64,000 nt of DNA from Eimeria necatrix (Eukaryota; Apicomplexa; Conoidasida; Eucoccidiorida; Eimeriidae): contig NW_013653258.1 of NCBI RefSeq assembly GCF_000499385.1, positions 1 through 64,000 on the forward strand. The letters run 5' to 3'. Position numbers and translations under genes: made by a program. This document shows positions 42,927 to 54,400 of this stretch, one piece after another (positions within the stretch are counted from its first letter, which is position 1; each line of letters opens with the position of its first letter). The notes beneath the pieces are model-generated. The model did no database searches. It saw only the letters and a list, made by a program, of their open reading frames with translations, and was not told the origin of the DNA.

Positions 42927-45900
42927 GGGAAAAGTTAAAGGACTGCTGGAAGAGCCGACGGAGTAGAAAAGCCTTTCGTGCGGCCACAGCTGCTGCTGCT
43001 GCTGTAGCTGCTATACGCAAGCCGCGCTGCTTCTCGGGACGTCGGTGCAACCAGGCCAAGTGAAGGCAGTAATGCTGCCATGGTGGTCTCAGAACACATA
43101 TGAGGCCCTGAAAGCCTCTCAGTAAGCCGTTATCACAGCAGCAACCAAAGCAGGGTCGCGAACAGCCGAAGCCGGCGCCCCAGGTTGCTGCTGCAGCTGC
43201 AAATTTCCAAGAAGCGGGCGCAATATGTGCAGCACAAAACCATGAAGCGGTCGAGGCGCCCTTCGTGGCTGAACGTTTTGCTTCCACTGCAGCTGTTGCC
43301 AGCGTTACCCTAGCTGCTGCAGTCGTCGCCAGTAGTAAAAGCAACCGCCGTTGAATTGGGGTTCACTCTGGTCCTTAAGCCCTATTAAATAGCATTAAAT
43401 TCCTTCTCATAGAAGGAAAGCGGGAAACAAATGCTGCACAGGAGCTATTGAAAGCTACAGACCATAGCTGTTCCCCCAAGATCGAGGGAGTAGCAGTTGC
43501 AGCAGCGGCAACAAAAGTGGCAGCTCCAGGTGAAGCAGCAAAATGATACGATCCGTTTTTCATCAAATTGCTAAATTTACCTATTTGAGTTAAAGAGAGC
43601 GAAAGGGAGGAAAAATCATGGATAGAAACCGCGCAAGAGTGTGGGAGCTGCCGCGAGTAGCTGTTTATGCCACAGGTGAAAAACGGAGGTGAAAATACGC
43701 AACGTATACACCGTCTAATAAGTAAAACAGTACAATTTCAACAAAAAGGGAAAACGAACCACACAAGAACATGAGAACGTGAGGTCAAAGCGCGTCAGTT
43801 TTGCTCATTTGCAGCGCTTCCTGGGACAGAGGCGGTGGCGTTGCTCCTGTTGGCACTGCTCATGCACCTGCTGTTGCTTTTGCCTCTTTCATGGCAATTC
43901 CGCTGTACCTTTTACTTGTTGTTGAGTAAAAACCCACGTATGTGACATAACAAAGCGACCAGAGAGAGCATTTGACCCTCTTGTGCATCTGAAGTGCAGC
44001 CCTGTGGCGCTGCCGCTCCAGTTGTAGCGCTGGGCTCCACAATCTCTGGATCTTGTGGAAAAAAGGCAGACTGTGCACTATGAATAGTCCGTAGCATATT
44101 TACAAGGCTTTTTTTCCCTTCAAGTAGAGTCTTTCAAAGCACAGGCGCCGCCGCCTCCCCTACGCTGTGGCGTGACGATTGCTTGATCCCTACACCGCTG
44201 CTCCGCACATGGAGCAGTATGGTGTTGGCCAGGGAACGAGATGCATCTCCTAAATTGTGCATATAAACTCTATTCAAGTTAGACATTCGGTTTGGCGAGC
44301 TTTTGTACAGGGGAATGGGCACACTGGAGCGCGTGACGACTTGAAACTGCACTCAACATCGCTATTTCCGTGTCTTAAGAATTTTGCGTAGGCTTTATCA
44401 CGATGGTAGAGTCTAGCAAAGCTTCTTCCCATTGATTAATCTCTAAGCTCGCGTCTATGAATATTATATTGGGTATGCAGAGCGCCGTTCAGGTACTTGT
44501 ATGGCAGTTCGCTAGCTCACATTTGTGTGCTACCCTCAACTATTTACTGAACGCGGAAGCAAGCAGGTTTTCGCGCTACTCCGGTGTCTAGCCACCAAAG
44601 AGTAGGCTAGAAAAATGAAGGGCCTGGTAAGAATTCAGGCTAAATGCGACACTACCTACCAGGCTTGGGACAGCATGGCCAAGACTGGCCTGCAGTGGGT
44701 GGTAGTACCTGAAGATGATTAAGCTTCCCGTTAAAAGGGCGAAGTGCTAGATTTCCCCTGCCCTAAAACCGGGCATTGCGGGGACAAAATACACCAGTTC
44801 TGGTGTCGCAAAATATTATATTTGCAGTTCAAAACGATTCTGTTCTGTTTTAGCCAGACAGTGTCCACAATATCCCCACGAACAATATCCCCGGCGAGCC
44901 AACAAGCATTTGAAAAAGAACAGTGGAACGTGGTCTTATTAATCAAGGGCGCACAATCACGATCGCATTCCTTTTTTGACGATCCGAGTAGCCGAAGTGG
45001 TGAGTAGTGAGGAAACGGCTTGGAGTCATTGCTTGGTTGTGTTTGCTGTGCGAATCTGCAAAATATTTCCAGAGTTTTCTAGTAACTGTGGCTGGATGGG
45101 GTCCACACATCTCCCTCCCCCCTTAATTGGCTTTTCGGTTGTTCAAGTTGCTAGTTTGCACCGTTTTCGCTGGGTGCTCGCCGTTTGGGCAACTCCGGTG
45201 CGAAATCTTCATTTGCTGGGCCACATGTGTATGAGTTACCCAGGTGCATATGATACTTCTTAGTGAACATGGTCACATGTTTACCCGATGTGCTAGCATG
45301 TGTGTGCTAATGCGAGCTGAAAGTATGAGCTGTCATTTATAGGCATGGGGTAGGTGGTAGTGCGCATTTCCTGGAACAGCCCCTAGTTGTAGCTGGTTAA
45401 CCACGACACAGCCAGTACATTCTGCCACTCATTTTACAGCTCTGGAAACCCTTCTGCAATCATACCAAAACAGTAGAAAGGCAGAAGGGTAGAAATTTCT
45501 ACCAAGCAGTGGCAGGGCCTCAAAGGAAATCGAGGAGGCTTCTTGGCGTGTACAAATATCCCTTCACTTGCAGGTGCATTGCCGGCCCTATATGCCAAGA
45601 CTTCTTGCGGTACTCACATGGTCTCGCCACCGTCTGAACTCTACGGTTCTAGGTATACTATAATATATTTGTACATTGCGTATCTTCATTTCGGTGCATA
45701 AGGTATTCGAAGGCTCCCTTCTGGCTCGATTGTGGTGTGCAGCACTACGTTCCACCCGAAGGCAAAAATCATGAGTCTGAAGGCAGCCGTTGAAGATGAT
45801 TCCTTGTGGGCATCTTGGTGCACTCGAGGCCCCTTATAACGTTGCCCAATTGAGGCTGACAACCGTGTCTCCAGTGTCACGTAGTACTATATCTATGCCA

Positions 45901-46906
45901 ATTGCCACGTAGTACGATAATTATACCAATTGGCACTGCCGATTTACTGCTTCCTCTGATGCACGGAATTGTGTCTAGAGCAGCTCAAAACCGTCATACA
46001 TATTATGGCAACACATTACAAGTGCGAAGAGAGGCTACAACTGTTTGCTGAGTAGCTTTAAGCCGCAAAAATCGCAACCTCCCCTGTTCCCAGCCGCCCT
46101 CCCCTCTCATGCACTTTCGCGCGCCAACTCCATTAAATAAGTAGCTGCGTGCCACTCAAAGCACCAGGCCTAGCACCTCTACTTACGGCACTGCTGTTGT
46201 AATATTGGAAATAGAGGAGATACGCCGGCCGCATGGCCTACGCAGTCAAGGACACTCCCACACTACCCAGCCCAGCAAGTGAAGAGAGCCAACTGAGGTT
46301 CTGAACATGTTACACCCCATGTAGTGAGGACTAATCACTAGTAAAGGTAGCTTCCTTTCATAAAGGACCGTTCTCAATTTAAATCGTGCGGGAATGCCAG
46401 GCAGATCACAATCGGAATCATTAGGCGGGGTTGTCCAGCTGTGAAGTTCTAGCTACTGCACAACCTTCCCTAAAATTGCATTTTGAAAAACAAACTTCCG
46501 TATTGTCAAAATAACTTGGCTTCATGACGACAGGAGCAAAAAGCCTGGAAGAGTGTAGCGCCACCCAGGAAAAGAGATGATCGATTGCGCTGTTTGTTGT
46601 GTGTCTGTTGCTTCTGCCACAGCATCTGCTGAGGATAGCTTCGTGATTTAAATTGTTGGTTAGATTATTTCCATCCGCACACAGAGAAAAAAGCATTTAG
46701 TTGCGGGATCGGACGTTGTGCCGTTGTCGTGTGTACAGTGCATGTCTGCCAGCTGCCAGCGCGCGAAGCATGTGTCCGTACTTCGCTCCCAGCGCGATAA
46801 GCAAGTGCACTTCACACATGATGTGCTTCTCACATTTTCTCATTTTATCTCTGTTTCATTCTTCACCCTCCTTTTCTCCTATCCTTTTGTGTGCGGTGTA
46901 TCGACA
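42927..46906. other. Intergenic region spanning the drop in repeat density
   Basis: CAG/CTG runs continue to about 43545 and then nearly vanish. From there to the aldo-keto reductase gene the sequence is plain, moderately AT-rich and without a credible gene. The pyrimidine-rich stretch at about 46820-46890 lies just upstream of the reductase start. Confidence 0.55.
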
Positions 46907-48694
46907 ATGACTTGCCCGAGCCTTGCTGGGGTTGATCTTCTTGCAGCTGCAGAATGCTGCACACTATCCAACGGTGTTCGTATGCCCATTATAGGGCTAG
47001 GGACATGGCGGCTTCGCGGAGATAGGTTGCGATCTGGGGTCTTCGGGGCGCTTCAAGAGCGATACGCTTTGATTGACACCGCATCAGTGTACGGAAATGA
47101 GGAGGAGATCCGGCAGCTCCTGAAGGAGGCAGGTGTGTGGCGAACTTTCGAGCGATAAGTGCTCAGTTAAGCGTTTAATAACTTTAGAGACAGCGGTTAG
47201 CGTGGGGGAGCGGTGCCACCTTTGCTGCTGTGCTGCAGGAAACCCCAGGATATTCTTGACCTCCAAGCTGAAGCCCGAAGATGCCCAAGGGACGGAAGCA
47301 GTTCAGAAAGCATTTGAAGGCACAATCGAGCGTCTAGGAGTGGAGCAGCTCGACCTGTATCTAATACATTGGCCAGGTGAACGGACTTGTCTGCGTTGAG
47401 CTGCCGCAACAGTTGGAGGCGAACAGCTGTCCCAAGATTTCAAGTTTATGTGTACAGTTGTGTTTGCCAAGGCACGTACACACCAGGCTAAGTGCCTAGA
47501 ACTGTGCGTATTTCAAGTTTATGTGTACAGTTGTGTTTGCCAAGGCACGTACACACCGGGCTAAGTGCCTAGAACTGTGCGTATGTCGCGCTTTCAGGCA
47601 GCGGCGGGGTGGACGCCAACAGCCCAGCAAACAGGCAGAGGCGGCTGGAGAGTTGGCGAGCCTTAGAGCAGTTGTATGAGAAGAAAAAGGCAAGCTGTGA
47701 ATGGTTCGTATCCCTTGCATTCGTTTTCAAAAAAGTAACGGCGTCCCCATGGGGGTGGAGGAGCGAATAGATTGCATTGTGTATGTGTCGCGAACGTGTG
47801 CGGTTGTGCTAACGAGAGCACTAGATGGCTGTGGATTTTGAATAGGGGAGTGCAAGGCTTTGGCTCTCTTTGTTTAGGTCCGGGCGATTGGGGTGTCGAA
47901 TTTCTTGGTGCCGCACATCGAGCAGCTGATGCAGGACGGCGCGAAGATCATGCCAATGGTCAACCAGGTACAGGCGCTTAACACCGATGCGCCGGAACTG
48001 CCGCTGACTTGGCTAGTTCGTGAACTTGTGGGTGATAGCAGAAGGACTGGCCGTCCCTGTCTTGTGGCTCCGATCTGGCCAGCCAGTTATTGGGTATTTT
48101 GTATATGTGTGCATTGCCTTGTCTGCAGCTTGAGTGGCACCCAATGTGTTGGGTTCCCGATTTGATCCCCTTCGCAAAGAAGCACAATATAGTACTTCAG
48201 GCCTACTCCTCGCTTGGGTCCGGGGAAAGCAGGCTGCTTGACCACCCGGTCGTGAAGGAGGTTCGGCACACCTGTACTACCGCTAGTTTACCTTTTACTG
48301 ACCATGTTGAAAATGTTAGAGCGTCATTTGAGTGTGTAGTGAGGGATCTTGTGGGACGGGACCGGCGTGATGCGTTCACCTGTGTTGGCCGTGGCTTAGG
48401 CCGTGTGTAATTTGAGGGCATGCTTGTCATGTTGATCGGTTTATCTGCGGATTCCAATGTGTTTGGGTGTATCAGATCGCGAAGGAAATTAGTCAGCCAC
48501 CCAGCGTAGTGCTTTTGCGGTGGCCTCGTCAGCAGGGGCTGCTGATCATTCCGTGCAGCACATCCCAGGAGCATCTGAAGGAAAATTTGGCAGCGCTGAC
48601 CGTGCAACTGTCGGAAGATCAGATGAAGAGACTTGGCGCCATTCATGAAAATGTCAAGCACCGTTTCTGCTGGGACCCTAACACCATCGCATAG
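46907..48694 (+). CDS. Aldo-keto reductase, six exons
   Basis: An NAD(P)H-dependent reductase with the AKR TIM-barrel fold; substrate not predictable. Exons are 46907-47132, 47239-47376, 47598-47689, 47878-47967, 48129-48260 and 48476-48694, giving 298 residues, normal for the family. The catalytic tetrad is present: Asp57 and Tyr62 (LIDTASVYGNE), Lys85 (FLTSKL) and His119 (LIHWPG). VRAIGVSNF and VNQLEWHPMCW match the barrel signatures; the second crosses an exon junction, which confirms it. The C-terminal PCSTSQEHLKENL is the usual cofactor-phosphate loop, with CST in place of the more common KS. Intron 3 is GC-AG (GCAAGC at 47690): joining there gives LYEKKKVRAIGVSNF with exactly the family spacing. 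Frames upstream of 46907 are open too, so the start could be earlier, but similarity begins after it. Confidence 0.95.
47438..47583. repeat. 73-bp tandem duplication in an intron
   Basis: Two adjacent 73-bp copies (47438-47510 and 47511-47583) with a single visible mismatch (A/G), inside intron 2 of the aldo-keto reductase gene. The near identity points to a recent duplication. Confidence 0.95.
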
Positions 48695-51410
48695 AATCTT
48701 ATCCATTGCCACTTCACGTTTGTCTACGTTGGTTGCGTATTCTTTACTTGTCGGAGGGACTCACAGTCTTTAATGCAGAACAGCCTTTAGTCATTTCCTC
48801 CATCGTATTTTTCCCAGCCTGTGATCCTCCAAGTGGCTTCCGTAGGCTGCTAGGTCAGCACACACACACAAGCGCACAGGCTGTCCCTGCGTCCGGAGTG
48901 CAACAAGCAGTGCAACAACGGGGAGGCTAGCAGTCCTCGTTTAGCCGGAGAGTTTCTCGCGGCAGGGTTGGCTTGGCAAGCGACTCTGCTGCGATTACTG
49001 AAAACCGCAGCGAGCTGCTTTCGTCATGACAACTAGCATCCCAAAATGTTTTTAAAACTTCCAGACAGTTGTACCGCTAAGATCTGCGTTTGTCATGAAA
49101 AAACAGCATCATATCGTCCTCCCAGAGGATACAGATGGTTTAGCTATGTGTATGCTGTAGGCGTCTGCTTGCATCGCAGGCTTATGTCCGTATTTGCATT
49201 CCTAAGTTCACGAGTCTTTGACCGCGCACTTGCTGCGGTCTTCAGAAGCCGAGGACAGCGAGAACATTGTGAGCAGCGGTAGCGCATGCTCCTGCAAAGA
49301 GTACCCCTGCTCTTCGGGAAAAGCTAGAGGCGCTGTTCAGTGTGCAGCGTGCAAGGCAATATTGTCGAATACGGCGAGACCTTCCACGAACTTCGTCACT
49401 GCTGCAAGTCGCGTCATCCATGTGGGATATGTACTTCACGTGGACCCCCGTATCATGTGCCAGTGAAAGGCATTTTTCCAACGGAGAACTTCCCACCTGA
49501 TGAATACCGTAATTATGGCGGTGACACCATCGCAACAAGAAGAATCTTTGTTACAATTTCTGCTTGGCTGAGGCAACGGGACCACGCCGCCCAACAAGAA
49601 ATAGGTGCAGTGGCAACGCATCTATAGGTTTTAGCAGTAGCAGCAACAACGCAGCGCTCGGCATGTGTCACTCGCCGTGAGCAATGAAGCACATAAGTGG
49701 CTAAACTAAAGGGTTTCCACAAAATGCCAGAACAATATTATTACCAGACAGGGACAGGAAAGCCTTCGTCAGTACATCGCACTACTGCGTATAGAATAAG
49801 TGCTTACAAGACCACCGCGGTATGATGGTTGACAACCCCTGAAGCTTGTCGCTAGTCGTCAAGCAAATCTACATCTTTCCCACACGAGTTGTGGCTCCCC
49901 AGTTAAATGTCGGAGTCCTCTGTCTCTGCGTGAGAGACATCAGGCGCTGTCTGACAAGTCGCTAGCCCCTTTCCGATGCTCCTCAAATACTTCTGAGTCT
50001 GACATAGTTATTCAGCTTGTTGGTCTCTAATACTGCCGCAAAACTGTTCAACTTCGCTCCGAAGTTATGCAGTCTCCAGTCGGCCACTTCAGTAATTCCA
50101 CAGTGTTTGTTTCAGTGTTTGCTTAGAGCAGCGCTGTTGATGAAAATCATCACATGGTGTGCTCCGCAGTAGCAGTGGCGATGCGATAAAACCGTACTTT
50201 TCTGGCGCCATTACGTGATGCACTGCTGCTGCTACGTAAAAAAAAGTCACTACTGGCGCTATCGCTCTGTTTCGTAAATGGGGAGTGAAACGCAGCAAAC
50301 GGCTCCGTGCAGCTATATAAGTAGTAACATTTTTTACGTAGCACCAGCACTGCATCACGTAATGGCACCAGAGAAGTACGGTTTTATCGCATCGCCACTG
50401 CTACTGCGGAGCAGCATGTATTTAATGATTTTCGTCAACAGCACTGCTCTAAGCAAACACTGCCGAATTACTAAAGCGGCCGGCTGGAGGCTGCAGAGCC
50501 AAGTTGAACATCTTTGCAGCAGTTTTAGAGACCCCGCAGTTATGCTTTCGTTCCCAGATGCCGCTCTTCACCTCCCTACAGTTCTCTACTTGCACATAGG
50601 TGCGTGTATGCACGAAGTGCGCTGCCGTCCATATCTCTCCCAGGAATATTACACATTCATCAATGTGCATGAAAACACATCAACCATGTACTTTATATAG
50701 AAGGCAGCGTGCATAGGGTGTTCACCATCACTGCAGTGCTGCTGAGTGAAGCTTCTGCTTGTTTGATCTTCCTCACTATCCTTCTGGTTGTATTCTGAAC
50801 GCGAGGCTTAATAAAACAGGTTAAAACGTATGAGCTGGTCGATTAGCGTGACATAGCAAGTGGCGAATCTATTCCAGCAGGTGACGAATCTCCTGCGACT
50901 ACGCACTACGAGGAATTCTGAAGATCAAAACAGGATTACTGACTCGCTAGTTCTCTACAGTGCACCATAGGAAAGCACACCTCTTTGCCTCTAACATCTC
51001 TGATTGTATAAGCGCATGACCTTTCAGTGATCGCTTGCACACTAAGTAGGCTGTGTGTGAAGTTGCATGCACAAACAGAAACGCATTCAAAGAGCGAAAA
51101 TGAATGAAACTGTCTGTCATTCAATCTGAGTCTAGAACTGCCACCCTTACCCTGTACATCTTTCCACGCCACTCTGTATGCCTCGAGGGATGGCGCAGTT
51201 AATATCCTTGCTCCCAAATGCTTGTGCCCACATGCACTGCAATATGTGAGCAGAAATGGAGAGAAAATGACAGGGGAAGGGGAGCGGACAGTTTAAGAAC
51301 TAGTTCGCGGGTGCTGGGCTTCTATGCCGCGGCAAAGAGAACCCTCCCACAAACAACAAAAACGTTTGCCCGTAACCAGAGCTTACTTCAAATAAAGTTA
51401 AGCTGTGAAA
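48695..51410. other. Intergenic region with a foldback element
   Basis: No gene is supported. A short CACACACA stretch lies at 48859-48868. The main structure is the inverted repeat at 50022-50534. The other open frames are short and featureless. Confidence 0.55.
50022..50534. repeat. Large inverted repeat (foldback/MITE-like), about 215-230-bp arms
   Basis: The left arm, about 50022-50254, is repeated as its reverse complement at about 50319-50534, with a spacer near 65 bp. Long identical blocks include GCAGTAGCAGTGGCGATGCG, GATAAAACCGTACTT and CCATTACGTGATGCA. Mismatches and a small duplication (TTTCAGTGTTTG) in the left arm show some age. No transposase or target-site duplication could be identified by eye. 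The short matching ORFs in both arms are by-products of the symmetry. Confidence 0.9.
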
Positions 51411-54400
51411 TTAACGGCCTTTTTTCGGCTTCTTCAACTCCACCTCCACGAACTTTTTCGGAATGCCAAAGTGCGAAATCATCAGCTCAGCGACTGGCCG
51501 CGCAACGTTGCCCTGTGCAGAGTAAAAATAAAAAAATCAACTGGTAACAATAAGCAGCAATTGCTCTATGTATTACTGAAAATATTTAATATTGGCTACT
51601 GGCTCAACCGCCGATCTATTATCCATTGTTTGGGGGCACGTTACGGACGAGTACTGCTGCTGTGCCTCTTCACCCGCGCCCTAGTGATAAAAGATATGTC
51701 TCCCCCCAAAATTTGAGCAAATTTAAATGCATATGCATACTTGGGAGGTAGACCACGGTAGTGCAGTTAAGACACCGATGTTTTTTGTCACAAATCATAT
51801 TTGACGTATACATACCTGTACAGAAACAGCGGAAACCACCTTCGAGCCAGGTGGGGCATAAACAGAGGCCGATGCTGCCAATTTCTTCTGCAAGAATTCT
51901 GCAACAGCTTTTGGCTCGACCAGAAAATTTGTGACGTTCCTAAAAGGGCAAAAGAAACACGAAACTACAACCTGGTTGCATCAGGATATATGAAAAAATG
52001 CCGCAGCGAACAGCAAACCAACCTTGTTGCTGCTTTACCTCTTCGTGTTCCCGTTCCTACTTGTGCAGCTCAAGTACTCGTTATCGCTGCTTGAGTTATT
52101 ACTTTTGGTGCCGGGAGCTCACGCTATGTGTGTGAGGTGCTTCCGTCCCCCTTGCTTCTCCTCCACTGAAATCCGGACAGGGTTGCATGCACCCCGCCTG
52201 CAGCAGCCACGAGCGTGCACAAAAAAGCAAGAGAACTACAAAGCGAACGACCGCGGTAGGATGAACCACAACAGCACCAAACGCGCCTGCAAACTAGCGT
52301 ATAATCAGATCACTTCGTCAGCAGGCTTGTACATACACGATTCTTCCCTGAAGTAGTGGCAGCTCTCCCTCATCTCTAAGGACTGCATGGCAAGGCTGTG
52401 CAGTATCCATCCACCGCACAAATATTTCCCCTTTATCCATTACCAATTTTTCCTGCCCTGCTGCCTTTGCCTCCTCTCTTTCCTCCTTGGTCAGGACTGC
52501 GAACGAATCCGCAGCAAAAGGAACGGCAATATCTTTGTCTACTTTGTTCCTGGCCGTCATTGCTTCCACTCTCCTCTTGGGCTGTGTCCGTGTGTACAGG
52601 CGTGTTTCCCGTATGGGTGTCCGGTTGCCTTGCAGGTCATCAAACTTTATTGAGGGTTAAGCCAGAGAAGCCTGAAATACTGATTGCAAGTTGAGACTGA
52701 CCTGCGTCCGCCAAAAGAGGATCTATCGCAACGGTATTTTCCCTACTCCCCGAAGTGCATCGCGCCGCCTGTGTCTCTTCCTCGCCTTCCTCCTTCTTGG
52801 CATTTTGCACATCGAAGTACTTCACAAGCACCTGCCGGTATTCCTCAGCTGTAAAGAAAACATTCCTAAGACACCGCAACCCACAACTCCACGGCTAACA
52901 GATATTCCACAAGCACACAACCCCTCAAAAGCTCCTGAAACTTTACAGCAAATGCTGTGCAAGGCAAAAGCACATCTCTCTCTTCGTCCCTACCACTCTC
53001 TACTGTCGCTTCCTGCCCTTCACTTACTTCCCAGTGCGAACTTCAACTGCTGCGAAAATTCTGCAGCACTTCGCAGGAGGTGCGCAAAATTCAAAGACGA
53101 GCGGACCTGAGAAATGGCAGCGTGGGGAAGAATTAGATTCTAAGAACTACGATGCCAGCTGCATAGCTAGTCGCGAGCCCTCAGTGCGTGCAAGAGGAAT
53201 TCAGGCAGACAAGGAGATAGCGACATGCAGCAGTAATACGGACGTTCAAATTGGTCAAAAAGAAGAACGAATCGGAACAAATATAAACAAAGCAAGCTCT
53301 GTCTACTATGAAATTCTTGTCTGCTGCCTACCTTCATCTCCAGAGCGTGCAGTCCCCGCAGCATTAGGTGCATCTCGAGTTCCTTCTTCTCCTCCTGCTG
53401 CTACTGCTCCTGAAGCAGTTGGAGATGTTGCAGCAGCAGACGCTCCCGCCCTCTCCACAAGTTTCTTTTTTTGTGATTCGGGGACAGGGGTGTGTTTGCA
53501 GTAGTCGGGATGAGATCGGTTTATTTTCACGACCGACACGATGCCCCTCTGCTCCTTCGTCTGTATTAGCTTCTTTTTTGTGGCCCCTTGTATGAACTTC
53601 CCCAACTGTACATACACCCCAGCACTGCGTTCCGGAGCAGGAATCAACACTGCGTCTGTCAAAATACGCCTTTCGTGTGCAAGCAAGCCTTTCGTGTGGG
53701 CCGTCTCCTGGTCGATGCCTAATTGAAGTGCAATAGGGTGGGACGCGGCTCAAAAAGACTGAAGAAAATAAGTGCTATGCAGCCATCAGCACCGGCCAGC
53801 AATAGCAGCAGAAGTGAACTGACTTTCTTTGCTGACGATCGTCGAATATCAGGGGCTATGAATGGGCCGTCTCCCTTTGCGATTTTTGTGTAAAAGATTG
53901 CTGGAGCCTCTGTCGTAAGTTTACTGTAGCGACAAGGACAGAAAAGAAATACTGTATATATACATATACATATATTGACAGTACTCAGGAAGCAGGCGCA
54001 CCCTTGAATGCACGCATATCTGTTGTGACCAACTACTGAGCACCGCCACTTCAACGATGCGCCCACTCAACTTGCCTGTATAATGCAGAAACGTCAAGGG
54101 GTAGTTGGTCGTCCGAAACAGCATGCAACGTCTCTAACAAACATAAATCAAGGTATCCATCCTGCTCCTACGTAGATAAACACATACACGCGCCCAATGA
54201 AATACGTGCACTTACGTATTCATAAGCACACATACGCGGCCTTGCGGAGATTGATAGATGTACTGTTCTACGAAAAGCCTGTATGCGTGTGCGCCTGCTT
54301 GTGCGTGTATGTGCCTGCGTGCGCTCCACTCTTCACTTTTATGCACAGATGCATGATGTTCTTTGCAGTCAAGTGCAAATGCCTTTCGTTTTGTCAAGAT

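Noticed and set aside
50089..50700. Two ORFs on opposite strands sharing a VMAPEKYGFIASPLLLRS-type peptide
   Set aside because: They are the two arms of the inverted repeat read in opposite directions, not a protein family.
50936..51217. Minus-strand frame with ARILTAPSLEAYRVAW, resembling part of a SUI1 domain
   Set aside because: The eIF2D SUI1 domain is already complete in exons 52165-51411 and the stop codon at 51411 precedes this segment.
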